Assembly (NCBI RefSeq): GCF_022539315.1
Contig: NC_066315.1
Coordinates: 89,382,990-89,446,989, forward strand
DNA: 64,000 nucleotides
Source: Serinus canaria
Taxonomy: Eukaryota; Chordata; Aves; Passeriformes; Fringillidae
Reading direction: 5' to 3'
The position numbers and the translations under genes were made by a program. A model generated the notes under the pieces. It was not told the origin of the DNA and did not search any database. It was given only the letters and a program-made list of their open reading frames with translations. This document shows, piece by piece, positions 23,343 to 36,142 of this stretch. Positions within the stretch are counted from its first letter, which is position 1. Every line of letters begins with the position of its first letter.

Positions 23343-26300
23343 CTTGACTGTAGAACAAAAAAAAGTCAGGTTTAGCATGGTAACAATGTACGATAATGAA
23401 AATAACCTTCAGAATTTTCCAATATCCATTTCAGAAATCCATTTATGACAATGAGATATATTTTTATGATACTATTGTTGTCATTTTTGTTATTAGTATT
23501 ACTGTTATTCTTCAGTGCTTACTAATGATCCGGTTTATAGAAGTGAAAACAGTGAGACTTACACAATTAAATTTGAGAAATTTATTATGATGAAAGCCTT
23601 TCCAGCTAACATTACTAACATCCATTTAGCTAACTTTATTTCTCAGTTACTCTTTGCTCTTTGTTTACACGAATAGTTATATATATTATTGTCCGTTTAA
23701 GTATTAGCAACAACTAGCTTCCTTCATCTCCTACATCTCTTGGATTAAGGTAACAGATCACCTTAACTTGAAAATTCTTTTCATTGCCCTGGAAAACTCT
23801 TGCTTTTCTGACACTGCATTGAAACCAATTTTTCTGTTACTCAGATCACAGTGGATAACTTAATAGTATCACAGAAGAAGAATTAAAAACACCTGTAGAG
23901 GCTCCAGTACTAACTTCTACAATGATTACCTCTCAAACTGAAGTTTAGACATTATTTTATAGCAATTCTTACTCCAGCTTCACTAAAAACTTCTGAAGGA
24001 AAGAAGTATACTACTCCTCAAACTGGGATCATGTTTGACTCCCACAAAATCACTAGGTGACCATAAATAAACCTATTGTGAGCTCTAATTTAGGAGTCCT
24101 CAGTGCTGATCAAGGAGCCTTGGAAGGCACAGAAATACACAAAGTACAAGGTAAAGCAGGGCAATGCAGAGCCCTATGTAATGGCTGAAAGCGTGGGTTT
24201 TAGTAATGAATTTTTACTCAAAACAACTTTTATAGAATTTCACCTCAGAGAATTTGCTTAACATTTTGTTTTTTTACAAAAGAAAACCAGAGACAGTATT
24301 GGAGAAAGCAAACACACATATCATGAGAAATTTTTCTGTATTGTGACCTGTTTTATTTCACTTCATCTATCCCTCGGAAAACTCTATGGAGTTCAGTGAG
24401 TAAATCCATGATGAGGTTGATGAACCTAGGGCTTAGTCCATAGGAGACCAAATACTCAGTGGAAATAGAAAATTTCTCTTCTGTGAAAAGTTCATCATAG
24501 ACTTAAATGATATTTGTCATTTTTTCGAATATTATTTGTGTCAGTCTAAAACCATTTCAAATAACTCATTTTGTTTCAGAGACTTGACAAAAACCAATAA
24601 TGAGCACTTAAAACATCTGAGGTTATACCCAATACAATACCTGGCTTATAGCTTACCGCAGCCTTAAGTTCCCACTGGGACTGCTCTGCTCTCAACAGTT
24701 CATAACTCTGGTGTTCCTCAACATTTTTTCTGTGAGGCTTTTTTAATTTTAAATAACTCTACAAAGACTATAAGAGAGGTACCAGGGGGTCAGCAGCAGC
24801 ACTACTGATGTGCTGTGCTGCTTTCTGTCAAGACCTGGGTACAGAAGAGGGATCTGGAGTGTGCTGCTGGCCATGGGCTGCCCCAGGTGTCCTCTGCTGC
24901 TCTCTTCTGCCTGGCTCAGGAGAAACTGGTGTTCACCCAGCCAGACTGGAGGCCAGACAAGATGCCAAGGAGAAAGAATGGAATATTTTTCTGTCAGTTT
25001 CCTCCACTGAGTCATGCCTCTGGGGAGTTGGAAGCGTACCACTGCCAGGACATGAGAGTAGGCAGTCACACATAGCCAGGGCCAGGAGGAAAGGCAGGGA
25101 AGAGGGAAGATTTCTCTGTCTGGTGGCAGTTAGCTGTCAGATCAGATTAGCTGTATCATAAAACAGTGTATTATGGCACAGCTCCAACATAAACCACGGC
25201 TGCAGCACTTGAGTGGGATGAGGAGGCTTATTTGTGTGCTCCCACATTGGAGACATGATTCCACTGTGCAGTGGATTAGTGAGCTGATCTATGTAAAAAA
25301 TAATATAAAGAAGATGGGAAAAAAACCCAACAAAACAGCACAGAACCCAACCACACATAAAAAAAAGATTATTATTTTGAACACTTTGGGGTTTTGATCT
25401 ATTTTCTACCGCTTTGTGCAGTATCATTGTGCCACCAGGGAAGAGAAAATGGGAATAGGGTTGTCTTCAACCGGTGCTGACACCTGAAATCCATTGCTGC
25501 AAAAATAAAGTTCAAGTACACTTGCCCTAATAACTAAACAGCAGTTAACTTCCCTGATTTGGAGTGTCAATCTTGCAACTGTGAATTTATTTCTGTGGTG
25601 ATTATTACCTCTATGAATAGTTCACTTCATCTAAAATTATACTACAATTGAAAAGCAACTAATGAAATAGACTGAAATTTTTAAATTGAAAATCTCTTCT
25701 AAAACTATTTCAGTTGATGACAAAATATTTGTATTAACAGTGGTGGAAGCTGACAGAATTTCCTTCATTTGACAAATAAATGATAGTTATCTGTACAGAT
25801 ATACTATAACTCAATGGCACAATTATCATTCTATAATTTATAATAAATCATATAATGTAAAAGACAAAATTATGAGTTAACTAAAATAATTCAGTTAAAG
25901 ATCAACAACTATACTTGATGCAAAAAAAATCCAAGGCCAATATATTGTATGGAAATGGACCAATCAAATTATTTAAAGGAAGTTATATTTAACACATGTG
26001 TTGTATTTTGAACAAGTATGAAAGATTCTGATATTCAAACCAGTTTCTGTTGAATATCATTGAATCATATTACTTCACAAATATTTCTTGCTAGGATCGG
26101 AGAGTTAAAATGTATCATTGTGACCCCTTTCCAGAAGACATTTTAAGCTATTGTATAATTTAAAATATTGCACCATCCTGAAAGTATAAATAAATAAACA
26201 AGACTTGTTATGCTAGTCACAATACTAATGCATAATAGTCCCCACTTTTCAATTTCCTGATTATTACTTTTCCAATTTATCTAATCTTTAAATCAAAGGC

Positions 26301-26410
26301 GAATTCTTTGCTGAGCATCCACCCTCTCATATTTTATTTAACTTCATCCTTGTTTCTGCTTTGTGTCTGACAGCTAGTGCAGTTTCATTTCACTTCAATC
26401 CATTTTCTGT
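23343..26410. other. Non-coding DNA, with a GC-richer patch at 24.78-25.14 kb
   Basis: Unique sequence. The patch at 24780-25140 has overlapping open frames of 66-117 codons on both strands without domain signatures. Low stop density there follows from composition. No repeat family was recognised, though an old LTR or a non-coding exon cannot be excluded. Confidence 0.45.
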
Positions 26411-26412
26411 CT

Positions 26413-26500
26413 CAAAAAAAAAGAAAACCAAAGAAAAAGTAGATAGATATAAAGACAGAGAGAGAAAGGGTGGAGAGGAAACAAAAAGAGAAAGAGAGAC
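26413..26500. repeat. Polypurine-rich low-complexity tract
   Basis: A- and GA-rich sequence including an agagagag stretch and repeated agata words. It is a degenerate low-complexity region with no sign of a retroposed tail upstream. Confidence 0.8.
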
Positions 26501-27599
26501 TAAAAACTTGCAGTGGACAAAATATATCAATTAAAAATTAGGTTAAAAATAGTCTTTCATGTGTATTGCATGTCCCTGAGCTAGATTAACATTGTTGTGA
26601 ACATGTTGCACTAGTCAGTTCATCGCCTGAGGAAAGTTTGCAGGCAAAATTCATCTGCACAGCTAGCACACTTGAAAGACTCAGGCACAGGGCTGTGTTC
26701 ATGGCCTGGCAACAGCAAAACACCTGCTTGAAGTAGAGACAGAATAGCAAGCTGGATGGAGTTCAAAAGAATCAAATGATAATCACACCCTGATTAACAG
26801 AAAAGTGAATTACTGTAGTCCTTTGTCAATAGCTGGCCAATTTGCATACTATCTTGCAATGCCCAACAGGTTAGAACTTTTTAGTTACACATGATCAAAC
26901 ATTCAAAAATAGAAGGAAAAAACTTTATGCCTGTGTAACTCAGACACATTGCACGCATATTGTGTGTGTTACATCTTCTTAATGCTATCTAGTCTGATGT
27001 TGGCAAGTGCACAGAAAATTCCACCCACTGTCTTTCCTCCTTTTCCCATTTTCCCACCTACCAAATATACCAGGCAAACAAGAAAAACAGATATAATTTT
27101 GTTTGGCACAAGTTTTTTAGTATATTTGACAGCAAACAACTGTATATTAAACCCATTTGTTTCAGCAGATGAAAGTGAGTAATTTTTGATTCAGTCCATT
27201 AGAGCTGCTCTTGGCTATGTGAGCTTTCAGAGGTTTATCAGCAAAAAAAACCCTGTAACAAACTACAATGCCAGAACATAAAACATGGAATGTACTACCT
27301 TAATTTCATACTGGATGCCTTTTGTTTCATAATTGAGTTTTCTGTGCATACCCTGGGTTTTATTTTAGATTAGTTTCAAAACTGAATGTTGTCACGATAA
27401 AATGAGCACTTCTGTATTCATATCTGTACATTGCTAATAAGGTAGTGAGGCATGTCAAAATGGAAATAGAAAACATAATAAAGCCAAATTAATACTGTTG
27501 CTTGATGGTTTTTTCTTTTATATTATAAATTTAGGTTTGCTTCATAGGAATTTATAGAAAAATGTCTTATTTTGCTGCAGCATAAGGAAAGTCCTGCTA
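26501..27599. other. Non-coding DNA, nothing recognised
   Basis: Unique AT-rich sequence up to the 3' end of the minus-strand LINE. Confidence 0.5.
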
Positions 27600-29000
27600 G
27601 ACCCTTCTTTCGTTTATTCAAAGAATAGGTGAAGCACAGATTGCCACTTTCCCTGGGAGTGTCTCTCCTTAGTAGCAAAGAGTATGAGAGGAAGCGACCT
27701 CATGGGATCATTTCCCTACTGTAGTTGAGATATCAAATATGTCATGGCAAATATGTCACTTGTCTAGCTTGTTCTTAAGAACATTCAAAGCTTAATACTC
27801 TAGCCACTAGTTTTTGATGTTTTGAAAAACCCTCCCAACATCTCAGTTATTCCAATTTAAATGTAAGAATGTTTTCCATGGCACCTATGACTTCTTATGT
27901 TGCTTGTCTTGTCAAGGAAGAGATTAATCAGTTCCTCAGTTCAATAATCTTCCATTTATTAGAAAATTAGAGAATTATCACTGCTTTTTTCTGCAGCTTG
28001 ATTGAGACTAGGAACTTCAGTCTCCCTTGTTAATAATGCTTCCTAAGTCTCTAAATTCCATATTAGTTTCCTGCATATGACCTCTAGCTGGTCCTCTCAG
28101 GCCTTAGAAGTGACACAGCAGAAGGATGATTTTTTGTGCCTTATGGGTCTCTTCTTCCCTTTTATTAGAAAGAATCCTGAATTTAGATTATTATTTGTCT
28201 TGTGACACCAAATGTCTTTCTGCAAAATTTTCATATGACCAGTTTTCTGCCCATACTGCTTTTACAGTGGATAAGTATCTCCTGTGTTCAATTAATATGA
28301 ATCTATTCTCTCTTTTTCACAGACAGTTTTTCCAGTGTTTCTAAAAATTTTTCCGTAGTCTTCATGTTCTCTAAAGATTTTGTGGTTGTGATGTTTCCCA
28401 CTCACTTAATAAACATTCCATCATCTATGTCACAAATGGGAATGTTAAACAGGGCAGCAACAGATGATGTGTTTGATCTTATCAGTGAATCATAACCTTT
28501 TCCATCTTTCCTTCTCTGATACTGTAGCATTTTTTAAAAACATGTCTTTATAAATGGCTTAGGAAAATGCCATGTGCACAATGTTAAAAGATTTCTGTTT
28601 TAAAAATATATCTACTGCTTCTGCTTTGTCCACAGGGCCTACTACTCTATAATAGATGGAACTAATTTGCTATTGACAAATCCATGCTGGCTGATAGTTT
28701 TCCATTACCTTCCAGGTTACAAATATTTTGTTGGACCATATTTTTGGTCCAGTAGTTTTCTGAGCACTGAAATTAAACTGGCTAATCTGTAATTCTCTTG
28801 TACCTCCTTTTAGAATTCCTATCCCGTTTTAGAGATGAGCAGTCCATCTGCACTGTTCCAGTCTTCAGTATCATTCCCATCCTTTGTGTTTTCAGAGGCC
28901 ATTGCTAACAGATAAATCACTGTAGTACTTTCAGTAATTTAGGATGAGCTACATTGTCCTCACATGCTAAGCTATCTTCTAAACAGCTTAAATGACAAGT
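27600..29000 (-). mobile_element. Ancient CR1/L3-clade LINE, decayed, minus strand
   Basis: Read on the minus strand, the reverse-transcriptase landmarks appear in the correct order. A degraded 'NYRPVSLTS' block lies near 28750-28900. A QPAW/SQHGF-type word is encoded opposite 28683-28697. The stretch opposite 28579-28635 translates as VDKAEAVDIFLKQKSFNIV, matching VDKGRAVDVVYLDFSKAFDTV. The stretch opposite 28405-28452 gives LFNIPICDIDDGMFIK, matching LFNIFINDLDDG before the FADD active-site motif. The 3' end near 27650-27800 keeps the 'ttcttaagaacaagctagaca' and 'gatcccatgaggtcgcttcc' signature of the family. Stops and indels remove any coding potential. The piece is about 1.4 kb and is 5' truncated. 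It belongs to an old family shared by birds, turtles and crocodilians. Confidence 0.75.
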
Positions 29001-30149
29001 GTTCCTTGAGACCATGGGCAAGTGAATATAACACAGGAAAAGGCAGGCAAAGATGAGTGTCACACTTGTTGACTACTGAAATTCACAAATTGTTTAGGCT
29101 TCCTAATTTGTGAAGGTGCGTTGTTAAGGAAAGATTGTGGGAAAGAGATATTATTAGAGTGTTAATATTTCCTTTCCCGAAAAAATTCTTGCAATGCTGA
29201 CATTATTTAATGTCATCAAATGTCATTTGATGTGACGTCATTGCTACAATTTAAATAATGGGTTGGAGGAGAATAAAGATGTGTGTAAAAATCTGTGTGG
29301 CCTGAATGGCAAGCTGGTCAAAGGAGGGTGCTTGGAAATACCTAGCACCTATGTCAGTGCTGCTGTATTGACTGTAGAGACCAGTGTTTTAAAAATTAGC
29401 ATATGAGGCATTTTAAAATCAGTGGTGTTGCACTGTGACGTAGACTCCCAGACCAGCTACATAGGCTCAGGAGCAACATTTGTGCCATATCACACTGGCT
29501 CTCCAACAGGCAGAAAAGCCACCAGATATCTAGATATTGTCTTTATATTGGCATTCTAGAGTCCATTTATAAAAGAAAATTTTACTACATTATTACTTTT
29601 ACTACTTCATTTCATACTTTGAGATGAATGCATAAAAATCCTTTTTTTTAAAGTTACAAAAGTTACAGTTTTGCAGCCTTTGTGTTACTCTCTGTCAGTC
29701 TTGAGTCATGTTATTTCATTTTTAGGAACTCAAGCCACAGTTTTCATCAGCTTTGGTCCATTTTCCACAAGTTTTCTACAGTTTTTGAACCAAAATAAAA
29801 CAGAATGGACTTTTAAAGTAAGACATGGCTTGAATGCCTGTTCCTGATTAGCTCCAAAATAAGATTTTTCTCCTGCCTTATCAATTCAGCTTATTAATAT
29901 TGCTTTCCTTGTCCTTATTTTGGAACTTATGGAGCAGTGGACTCACAGGCAGTCAAATGTGTCTAAAGTTGGTTATATTTTTTGGTGACAATTTTTTTAA
30001 TGAAACACAGTATTGGAACACCTATGTGCAAAAATATGCCTCAGGTGAAGAGAAGCTTGTCTGTCTTTGGGAGCTGAACTGCTGCTGCAGCACATCTCTG
30101 TTGTCCCTCTATGTTTTGTAACATAACATTTTTGCCCAGTCCTTGCAAA
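29001..30149. other. Non-coding DNA, nothing recognised
   Basis: Unique AT-rich sequence between the ancient LINE and a CR1 3' end. No supported frame or repeat. Confidence 0.5.
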
Positions 30150-30287
30150 ATCCTGGTGTTCCAGGCCAGGTTAGATGGGGCCCTGGATAACATGATCCAA
30201 AGGTTAGCATCTCTGCCCATGGCAGGAGGTTGGAACTAAATGACCTTAAGGTCCCTCCTAACCCAAGCCTTTCTATGATTCAGTGAT
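30150..30287 (+). mobile_element. CR1 LINE 3'-end fragment
   Basis: The core 'ccaggttagatggggccctgg ... gcccatggcaggaggttggaactaaatgacctt' is followed by ttctatgattc, the CR1 3' tail. This is the standard avian CR1 3' terminus in sense orientation. Only about 140 bp remain, the usual strong 5' truncation. Confidence 0.9.
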
Positions 30288-33200
30288 AACTACTAATAAA
30301 ACCATGATAGCAGTAAAGTCTGGAGCACACATGGCTACTGAGTGGCTTCTAAGTAATACTGCCAGCAATATTACAACAGACACTATTGCCAAGCACTGCA
30401 AGACCTACAGAAAAAGAAGAAAACTCTAAACACTGTGGTATGCACTCTCTCTGGCAATAATCTCACAGTATTGTTTTCAGATTGTTTTCCTGACCTGATT
30501 TATTTCCAGTAAATATTAAAACTCAAGTATTCAGGTGTGATGGCTTGCTTTGTAACATCTATTATTGGATTTTACTTGGAGCTGTGGCTGTGTTCATTCA
30601 AATGGGTTGAAATTAGGATAATGGATGTGACCTCTACTACTGGCATTATCAGATTCCTGTGTACACTACTTTTCCATCACTTGAAGCAAGTAATCCTTGT
30701 TTCTCCTGCCTTAAAAAGGTTTTGATTTACAACCAGGCAGGCTTTTGCAGACATGATGGGTTTGCAGTACAATATCTGGATAATGTAATTTTTTATTAAA
30801 TGGCTTGGCTGAGAGCACGGTGGAATGATTCAAACAGGGCAAGCTGAAAATGAAGTTTTCAACTGATCAGCTTTTCCTCAGCTTTGTAAAAGACTCATAT
30901 GTAGGTCATACAAAACATTACCTCACCCATGTTAATTAAAAACTGTGGCTGCTTGTTCCAGGTTTCACCTGTACTCTGCTGTTCAACTTCTGCACTTGAC
31001 TTGGGGAGGGAGTGACAGTCTACCCATGAAAACTCAGGTGCTCAATCCACTGGCCATGGACATTGCTCAGATTACACAGCTGATTTGTTCATTTCTGCAT
31101 ATGAATGGTATTTACTATTAGACCTCTCTTTTAGACATCCTAATTGTGAACTTCCTTCTTGTTCCATGAATGGATGAATCAGTCCCTGGTGTAATAATAT
31201 TGCAGTAAGAAGGGGATAGCTCCTCTGAAGACCTTTATTCAGCCTGAGTCTGTAGATATCTCTGTACTGCCTTGTCAAATTGAAGTTCAAGATCAATTTC
31301 ATAGAGTCCAGAGTGAGTTTTGTCCACACTTTTGAAGACCCAGACCCATTTTCTTCCAATGTCCTTGTCCAGAAACACAGATGCAGAGGCTTTTAAGGAT
31401 AGTGGGACACCAAGGAGACAGAGTTATGAAGAGGCTGTTCTGAGAATGCAAAGTCTGACTGGGAGATGAAATTCTACTGTCTTCTGCATCGTGCCAGATC
31501 AAATGCAAGTTTAGACTAGATCTAGTTCAGCAAAGATGGCACTCAGGATTTTCTAACCAGTGGGGGGTTTTTTTGATGAATTTTTTTATTAGAATTGTAA
31601 GCAAGGCATTTCTAGGTATTTTAGAGCTAGTACTGGTCATAATACCCTTCTTGGAAACAGAGTTGTACTAATAATGGAGAAATGCATGACAAATTTATAT
31701 ATTCATTATAAATCCCTGTGTGCGAATTATTCACAAGAATTAAGAAAGTATGCTCTTTTTATTTATTTTGTTATATTCATATAAATTTACATTGTGAAAC
31801 TTCCTCTATTTATGCCATGGCTGAATTTTGACCTTTTCAAGCGAAAACATTGTAGCAGTCCAAGTAACCATGGGAATTTCCTGTCATCACATAGCAATAA
31901 AGTACAAATGGTACTGTGGAAATGTCTTCTTTCTTAGTACAATCATATTTACATGAATGCAAGAGTCCATATTCTGTCACTACTCATCCATACTACTTTT
32001 TTAGCTATGTCTTTACACCTGAGACAAGGATAAACACTTTAACTAACCAATTAGTAAAAAGTCCTCTTTTTTTTTCTTTTTTTTCTTTTTTTTTTTTTTT
32101 TATTCTTTTGACAGGTGTAGTACAGAGGAGTTATGCACACAGGTTCTTAGTTCTAAGAGACTGTGCAGAGTGAGTTCATCCTTGACACTTGTTATTCTGG
32201 ACATGCAAAAGCTCTTAAGTTAACAACCAAAATGAATCAAGGTAGCATGACTTCAGTAACTCACAGATGTAATATTTCATAAGGAAACTAATTGTTTTTC
32301 ATTCTAATTTCTGTAGAAGAAAATAGGCTTAAGAAATGCAGGCAGTAGCACCAGATGATCATAAAAAAAGAGTCAAATGAAAAGGAAATTTTTCCTTCAG
32401 ATCAATCAGTGCACTTGGCAACCCACGCAATAAAGAAAAGCTGTAAAGAATGGGTATCATTCCTGCCAGGAAAAGTAGTGCTTTGTAGTAACAGCAAGAA
32501 AAAGTTCCTTGCTGTTAGTCCTACAGCAGAGGGAATTTTATATTAATTTGTTTCACAGCTTATATTTAGACAGTTGCAAAAGATGCCACTTGACCACCAG
32601 TATATACGTTTCACTTTAAAAAAAGCATTGAAAAGGAAGACCAGTTAATCATCTTTTTTCCTAAAGGTACTAAATTAAACAACAACAATAATGAAAATAG
32701 AATTAAACTAACGTCGTTTATCTGTGAGTAATAGAAAAAAAATACCATAACTATTTTTTTCTTTTTTTAATTTCAAATGTTACCTACCTATTTCCTTAAG
32801 AGGTTTGTGTATTCTATTTTCACTTTCATTTTATTTGACTTTAGGAAACACTAACCAGTCTAGGAAGAAAACCTTTTAAAAGAGATATTCTCAAACTTCA
32901 GAAGATAAAGACAATAGAAAGTGCAAAAAATCAGCTGAAATATTTTCAGAAATAATTTAATTCTCTTGTCACTGCTGACTGACAGCTCTAATAAATTCCT
33001 ACATTTTAAGCAGACTTACATTTCACATGCATTTGCTCTCCACTGCTGAGCAGAGTGGAACATCTATTGTCAAATGCATAAAATAACATTAGAAATGCAA
33101 ACTTAATGTAGCCAATGGTAATGTGTTATTTAAAACTTATGAGCCTGAATAAGGGCTTATTTTCTCTAAATTGAAATTTATAGTTTCATTTTAAAGTACT

Positions 33201-34197
33201 AACTTGAATATTGATGAGCTTCAGGCATGCTGTTATAAAATGGGAAAGAAAAACAAAGCAAGTAACTATGAGGCATAAAGCTGCTATTATGGTAATATAT
33301 GGAAACTTATATAAAAAGTGGATCCTAGTTACCTGTACTAATAGCAAAAAACACACAGTAGAATTTGTGCAACTGGTATAAGGAATTCATACTTTCCTGC
33401 AATATGTGTTAAATCTAGGTTTAAAATCACAATATTTAAACACAGATGGCTAGAGAATAGTTTCAAAATAGCACCAGAAAGCAGGTGATATTTTCATCTT
33501 TCCCTTGAAACCATTTTTTCTTGGAATTTTTTCCTCCAGTTCCACTCTAATCAGTGAAAATAAAGAACAAAGATAGTGTTTCTCAGTTGCTTTTTGGCAC
33601 CAGGTTTTCCTGACACTGGATGGTTATACAATACATGGCTATAGGAAAGCTAATTAAATTTACATGAAACAAATTTTCTTCAATTTCAAAATAAAAAATA
33701 ACTCTGTACCATATCTTGATTTTGCAGATATTCTAAATCACTGAAGTTTTTTTTCCAAGTCCCCTGATCAAACATATTATTAAGCCATATATACATACTT
33801 CAGAAACAATGCTGTATAGTTCAGAACTTGCAAAAATACTAATTTGAAAGTCTACAGCACTTGTCATCTCTTGGTGCAAATATTTTACAAAGTATTAAAT
33901 AGTCTACAAAATACCCCTGGAAGAAGTGTTTACAAATTGAAAATTTTATGATGATTAAGAAAATTATATTAAGAATTGCCCATTTTTTTTTTTTTAAATC
34001 ACAGGTATTGGTCAGTTGCTGAATTAAGAAAAGAATTCAGTCTTCCAAATCAAATGCATGTAATTCAGTCCTGCCAGTGGAATTCTGCACATTAAAAATG
34101 CCAATCTCCATGGATCAAAAGAGTTAGATTTCACTAAATCTTGGCGGCACTCAGCAGAGAAACATATTTTTAAAACACCCAGACTGAACAAAACCAA
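30288..34197. other. Non-coding DNA with one long T-rich tract
   Basis: No gene recognised. The segment 31.05-31.52 kb is somewhat richer in GC and has minus-strand frames of 69-95 codons without domains; it may be an old unrecognised repeat. A T-rich tract lies at 32065-32109, and a T run of about 14 near 33983-33997. Confidence 0.45.
32065..32109. repeat. T-rich tract ending in a splice-acceptor-like sequence
   Basis: Nearly pure T with three C interruptions, ending attcttttgacag at 32102-32114. A branch-point-like actaac occurs at about 32042-32047. The tract resembles a polypyrimidine tract of a 3' splice site, but a low-complexity origin is the default reading. Confidence 0.85.
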
Positions 34198-34411
34198 TCA
34201 TAGAATGACAGAATTGTTTGGGTTGGTAGAGGCTTTAGAGATCATCTTGTTGTAATCCCCTTGCCATGAGCAGGGATACCTTCCATCATTCCAGGCTGCT
34301 CAGGGCCCCATGCAACCCGGCCCTGAACACTTCCAAGGGTAGGGCATCCAAAGCTTCTCTGGGCAACCTGTTCCAGTGCCTCATCTCAGTAAAGAATTTC
34401 TCCCTAAAATA
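34198..34411 (-). mobile_element. CR1 LINE 3'-end fragment
   Basis: The + strand opens tcatagaatgacagaattg and continues 'ggttggtagaggctttagagatcatcttg ... ccatgagcagggatacc ... ggccctgaacacttccaaggg ... ctgggcaacctgttccagtgcctcat ... agtaaagaatttctccct'. This is the complete reverse complement of the classic avian CR1 3' end, one of the best-preserved copies here. Mismatches are scattered, so it is moderately old and 5' truncated. Confidence 0.95.
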
Positions 34412-35776
34412 AAGTTCATTCTTTAATTATGATTTGGGTGCAGCTAGGCATCAGGGCTTTTGTATTTGTGTGCCTTCTCAGTTCACTTCAGTCATTAATC
34501 ATCCCCATGCATAGTTGAGATAACATACTGGGTTTGGACTTGAGGTCTATTTGAAACTAGGTGATAGGTGGAACATTTGTAATTAATTATTCTGCTGTTA
34601 CAGAAACCCAGGTGGCAATTTTTGGCCATTCTCAAAATTCCTCAAGGCAGCTCTTGCTGTTTCACATCTGATTACTACACTTAAATGTGCTGATTATTGG
34701 TGTGAGTGGAATGTCCCAAAGGCTTCTCTCTGTGATTTCTGCTGCAGAAGTGATCAAACTGTACACAGATAAGACATTAGAAACTACATCTTCAATGAAA
34801 GCTATTGTTGTGTGAACAGCATCTACAACAGTCCTAAAAAACAATAAACAGTCCTAAAACCAATAATTTGAGGTGTTTTCCCAATCCAGGTAGAGATGTT
34901 GCTGTAAGAACCCTTGTAATGGAGGGTCCTTTTGCCACAGGACAGCCATCAAACATCCTCTTTAGGAGATTTGGTTCCTTGTATGAATATTACCCCATAT
35001 CAGGGCTTATCATCTACTGCCTGTCATCTACTATTCTAGTAACACAGAATAAGAAAGAAAGCATATTAATATTTTTTAAATAATATGCTTTATTGGTGCA
35101 CATAAATTAGTTAACTAATGTAATTTAATAAGAGTTGCCATATAGTTCCTTAGTGCACAGCATGGATTCAAGGTCTTTTTCTGGTTTAGAGATTTTACCA
35201 AATATGAATGCACCTAAGTTTCCTTTATTAGTGGTCAAATTCATTCCATCTAATGGTAATGTGAACTGTTCCTTATCATTAAACTATTTTTACAAGTGAT
35301 TCTCAAATTATTTTAGAATTGTTTCACTAAAGGAAGAGGTTGTATGATAATTTATGCCTCTGAAAATACTGAAAATGCATAATTTACAGACCTATCCTTT
35401 ATAACATGCCAAATCTAGGTGTCAAATCTATTAAGTTTTGTCAAAATATAGATTTATAAAATATAGATCACACTTAAAAAGAGGAAAATACAGGCAGAGG
35501 CATGCTCCAAGAAAAGATGCAATGTTCAGGAAGGTAGTGATAACTGATTGTTATTTCCATGACTTAGACTTACTCCAAGAATTGCAGACTACAACCAGTC
35601 TCCTGCTTGCTTTCTGAGCACTGCCAGCTCAACTGAGCACCTTACAGTGAGTTATCAGATAGTGGTAGAGGTAAATTACTGGATTAATTTTGGTCCTCCA
35701 AATCAATCAATTAGGTTCCAATCTGGAGGATACAGAGAACACTACTCTTTTTTTTATTATTTTATTTTTATTTTCT
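34412..35776. other. Non-coding DNA, nothing recognised
   Basis: Unique AT-rich sequence lying between two CR1 fragments of opposite orientation. A T/A-rich stretch at 35749-35775 directly precedes the second fragment. Confidence 0.5.
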
Positions 35777-36142
35777 GGAGAATAGAAGGCTCCAGGAAGA
35801 CTTTATTGCTGCAGTCAAAGTATAAACTACACATGTAAGATTGAGAGAGACTTTCTACCAAAGCCTTCTTTCTACCAAGATCAGACAAAAAGGGCAATAG
35901 TTTTAAACTGCAAAAGGGTAGACTGGACATAAGTGACAATTTTTCTTATTATGAAGGTGGTAAGACACTGGGTCAGATTGCCCAAAAAAGTTGTGAATGC
36001 CTAATTATTTGAGCTCTTTGAAGTCAGGTTGGAGAGGGCTCTGAGTAACCTTGTCTAGCAGAAGATGTCCCATGGCCAGTGGGTGAGACTAGATGGCCAT
36101 GAATGGTTATTCCCACCCAAACCATTATATGATTTTATGATC
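35777..36142 (+). mobile_element. CR1 LINE fragment, ORF2 end plus 3' untranslated region
   Basis: It begins ggagaatagaaggctccagg, encoding the 'RRLQED-IAA' stretch near the end of CR1 ORF2. It proceeds through 'caatagttttaaactgcaaaa', 'gaaggtggtaagacactggg', 'gttgtgaatgcc', and 'ccatggccagtgggtgagactagatgg', and ends in attatatgattttatgatc, the degenerate ATTCTATG-type tail. The order is intact over about 365 bp, making this the longest of the younger CR1 copies. Stop codons interrupt the frame. Confidence 0.92.

Noticed and set aside
23328..23368. T run followed by an A run as a possible foldback element
   Set aside because: The two runs are separated by unrelated sequence and no extended complementarity exists.
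24749..25161. Frames of 66-117 codons on both strands
   Set aside because: Mutually overlapping in several frames and rich in Ser/Leu/Cys without family resemblance.
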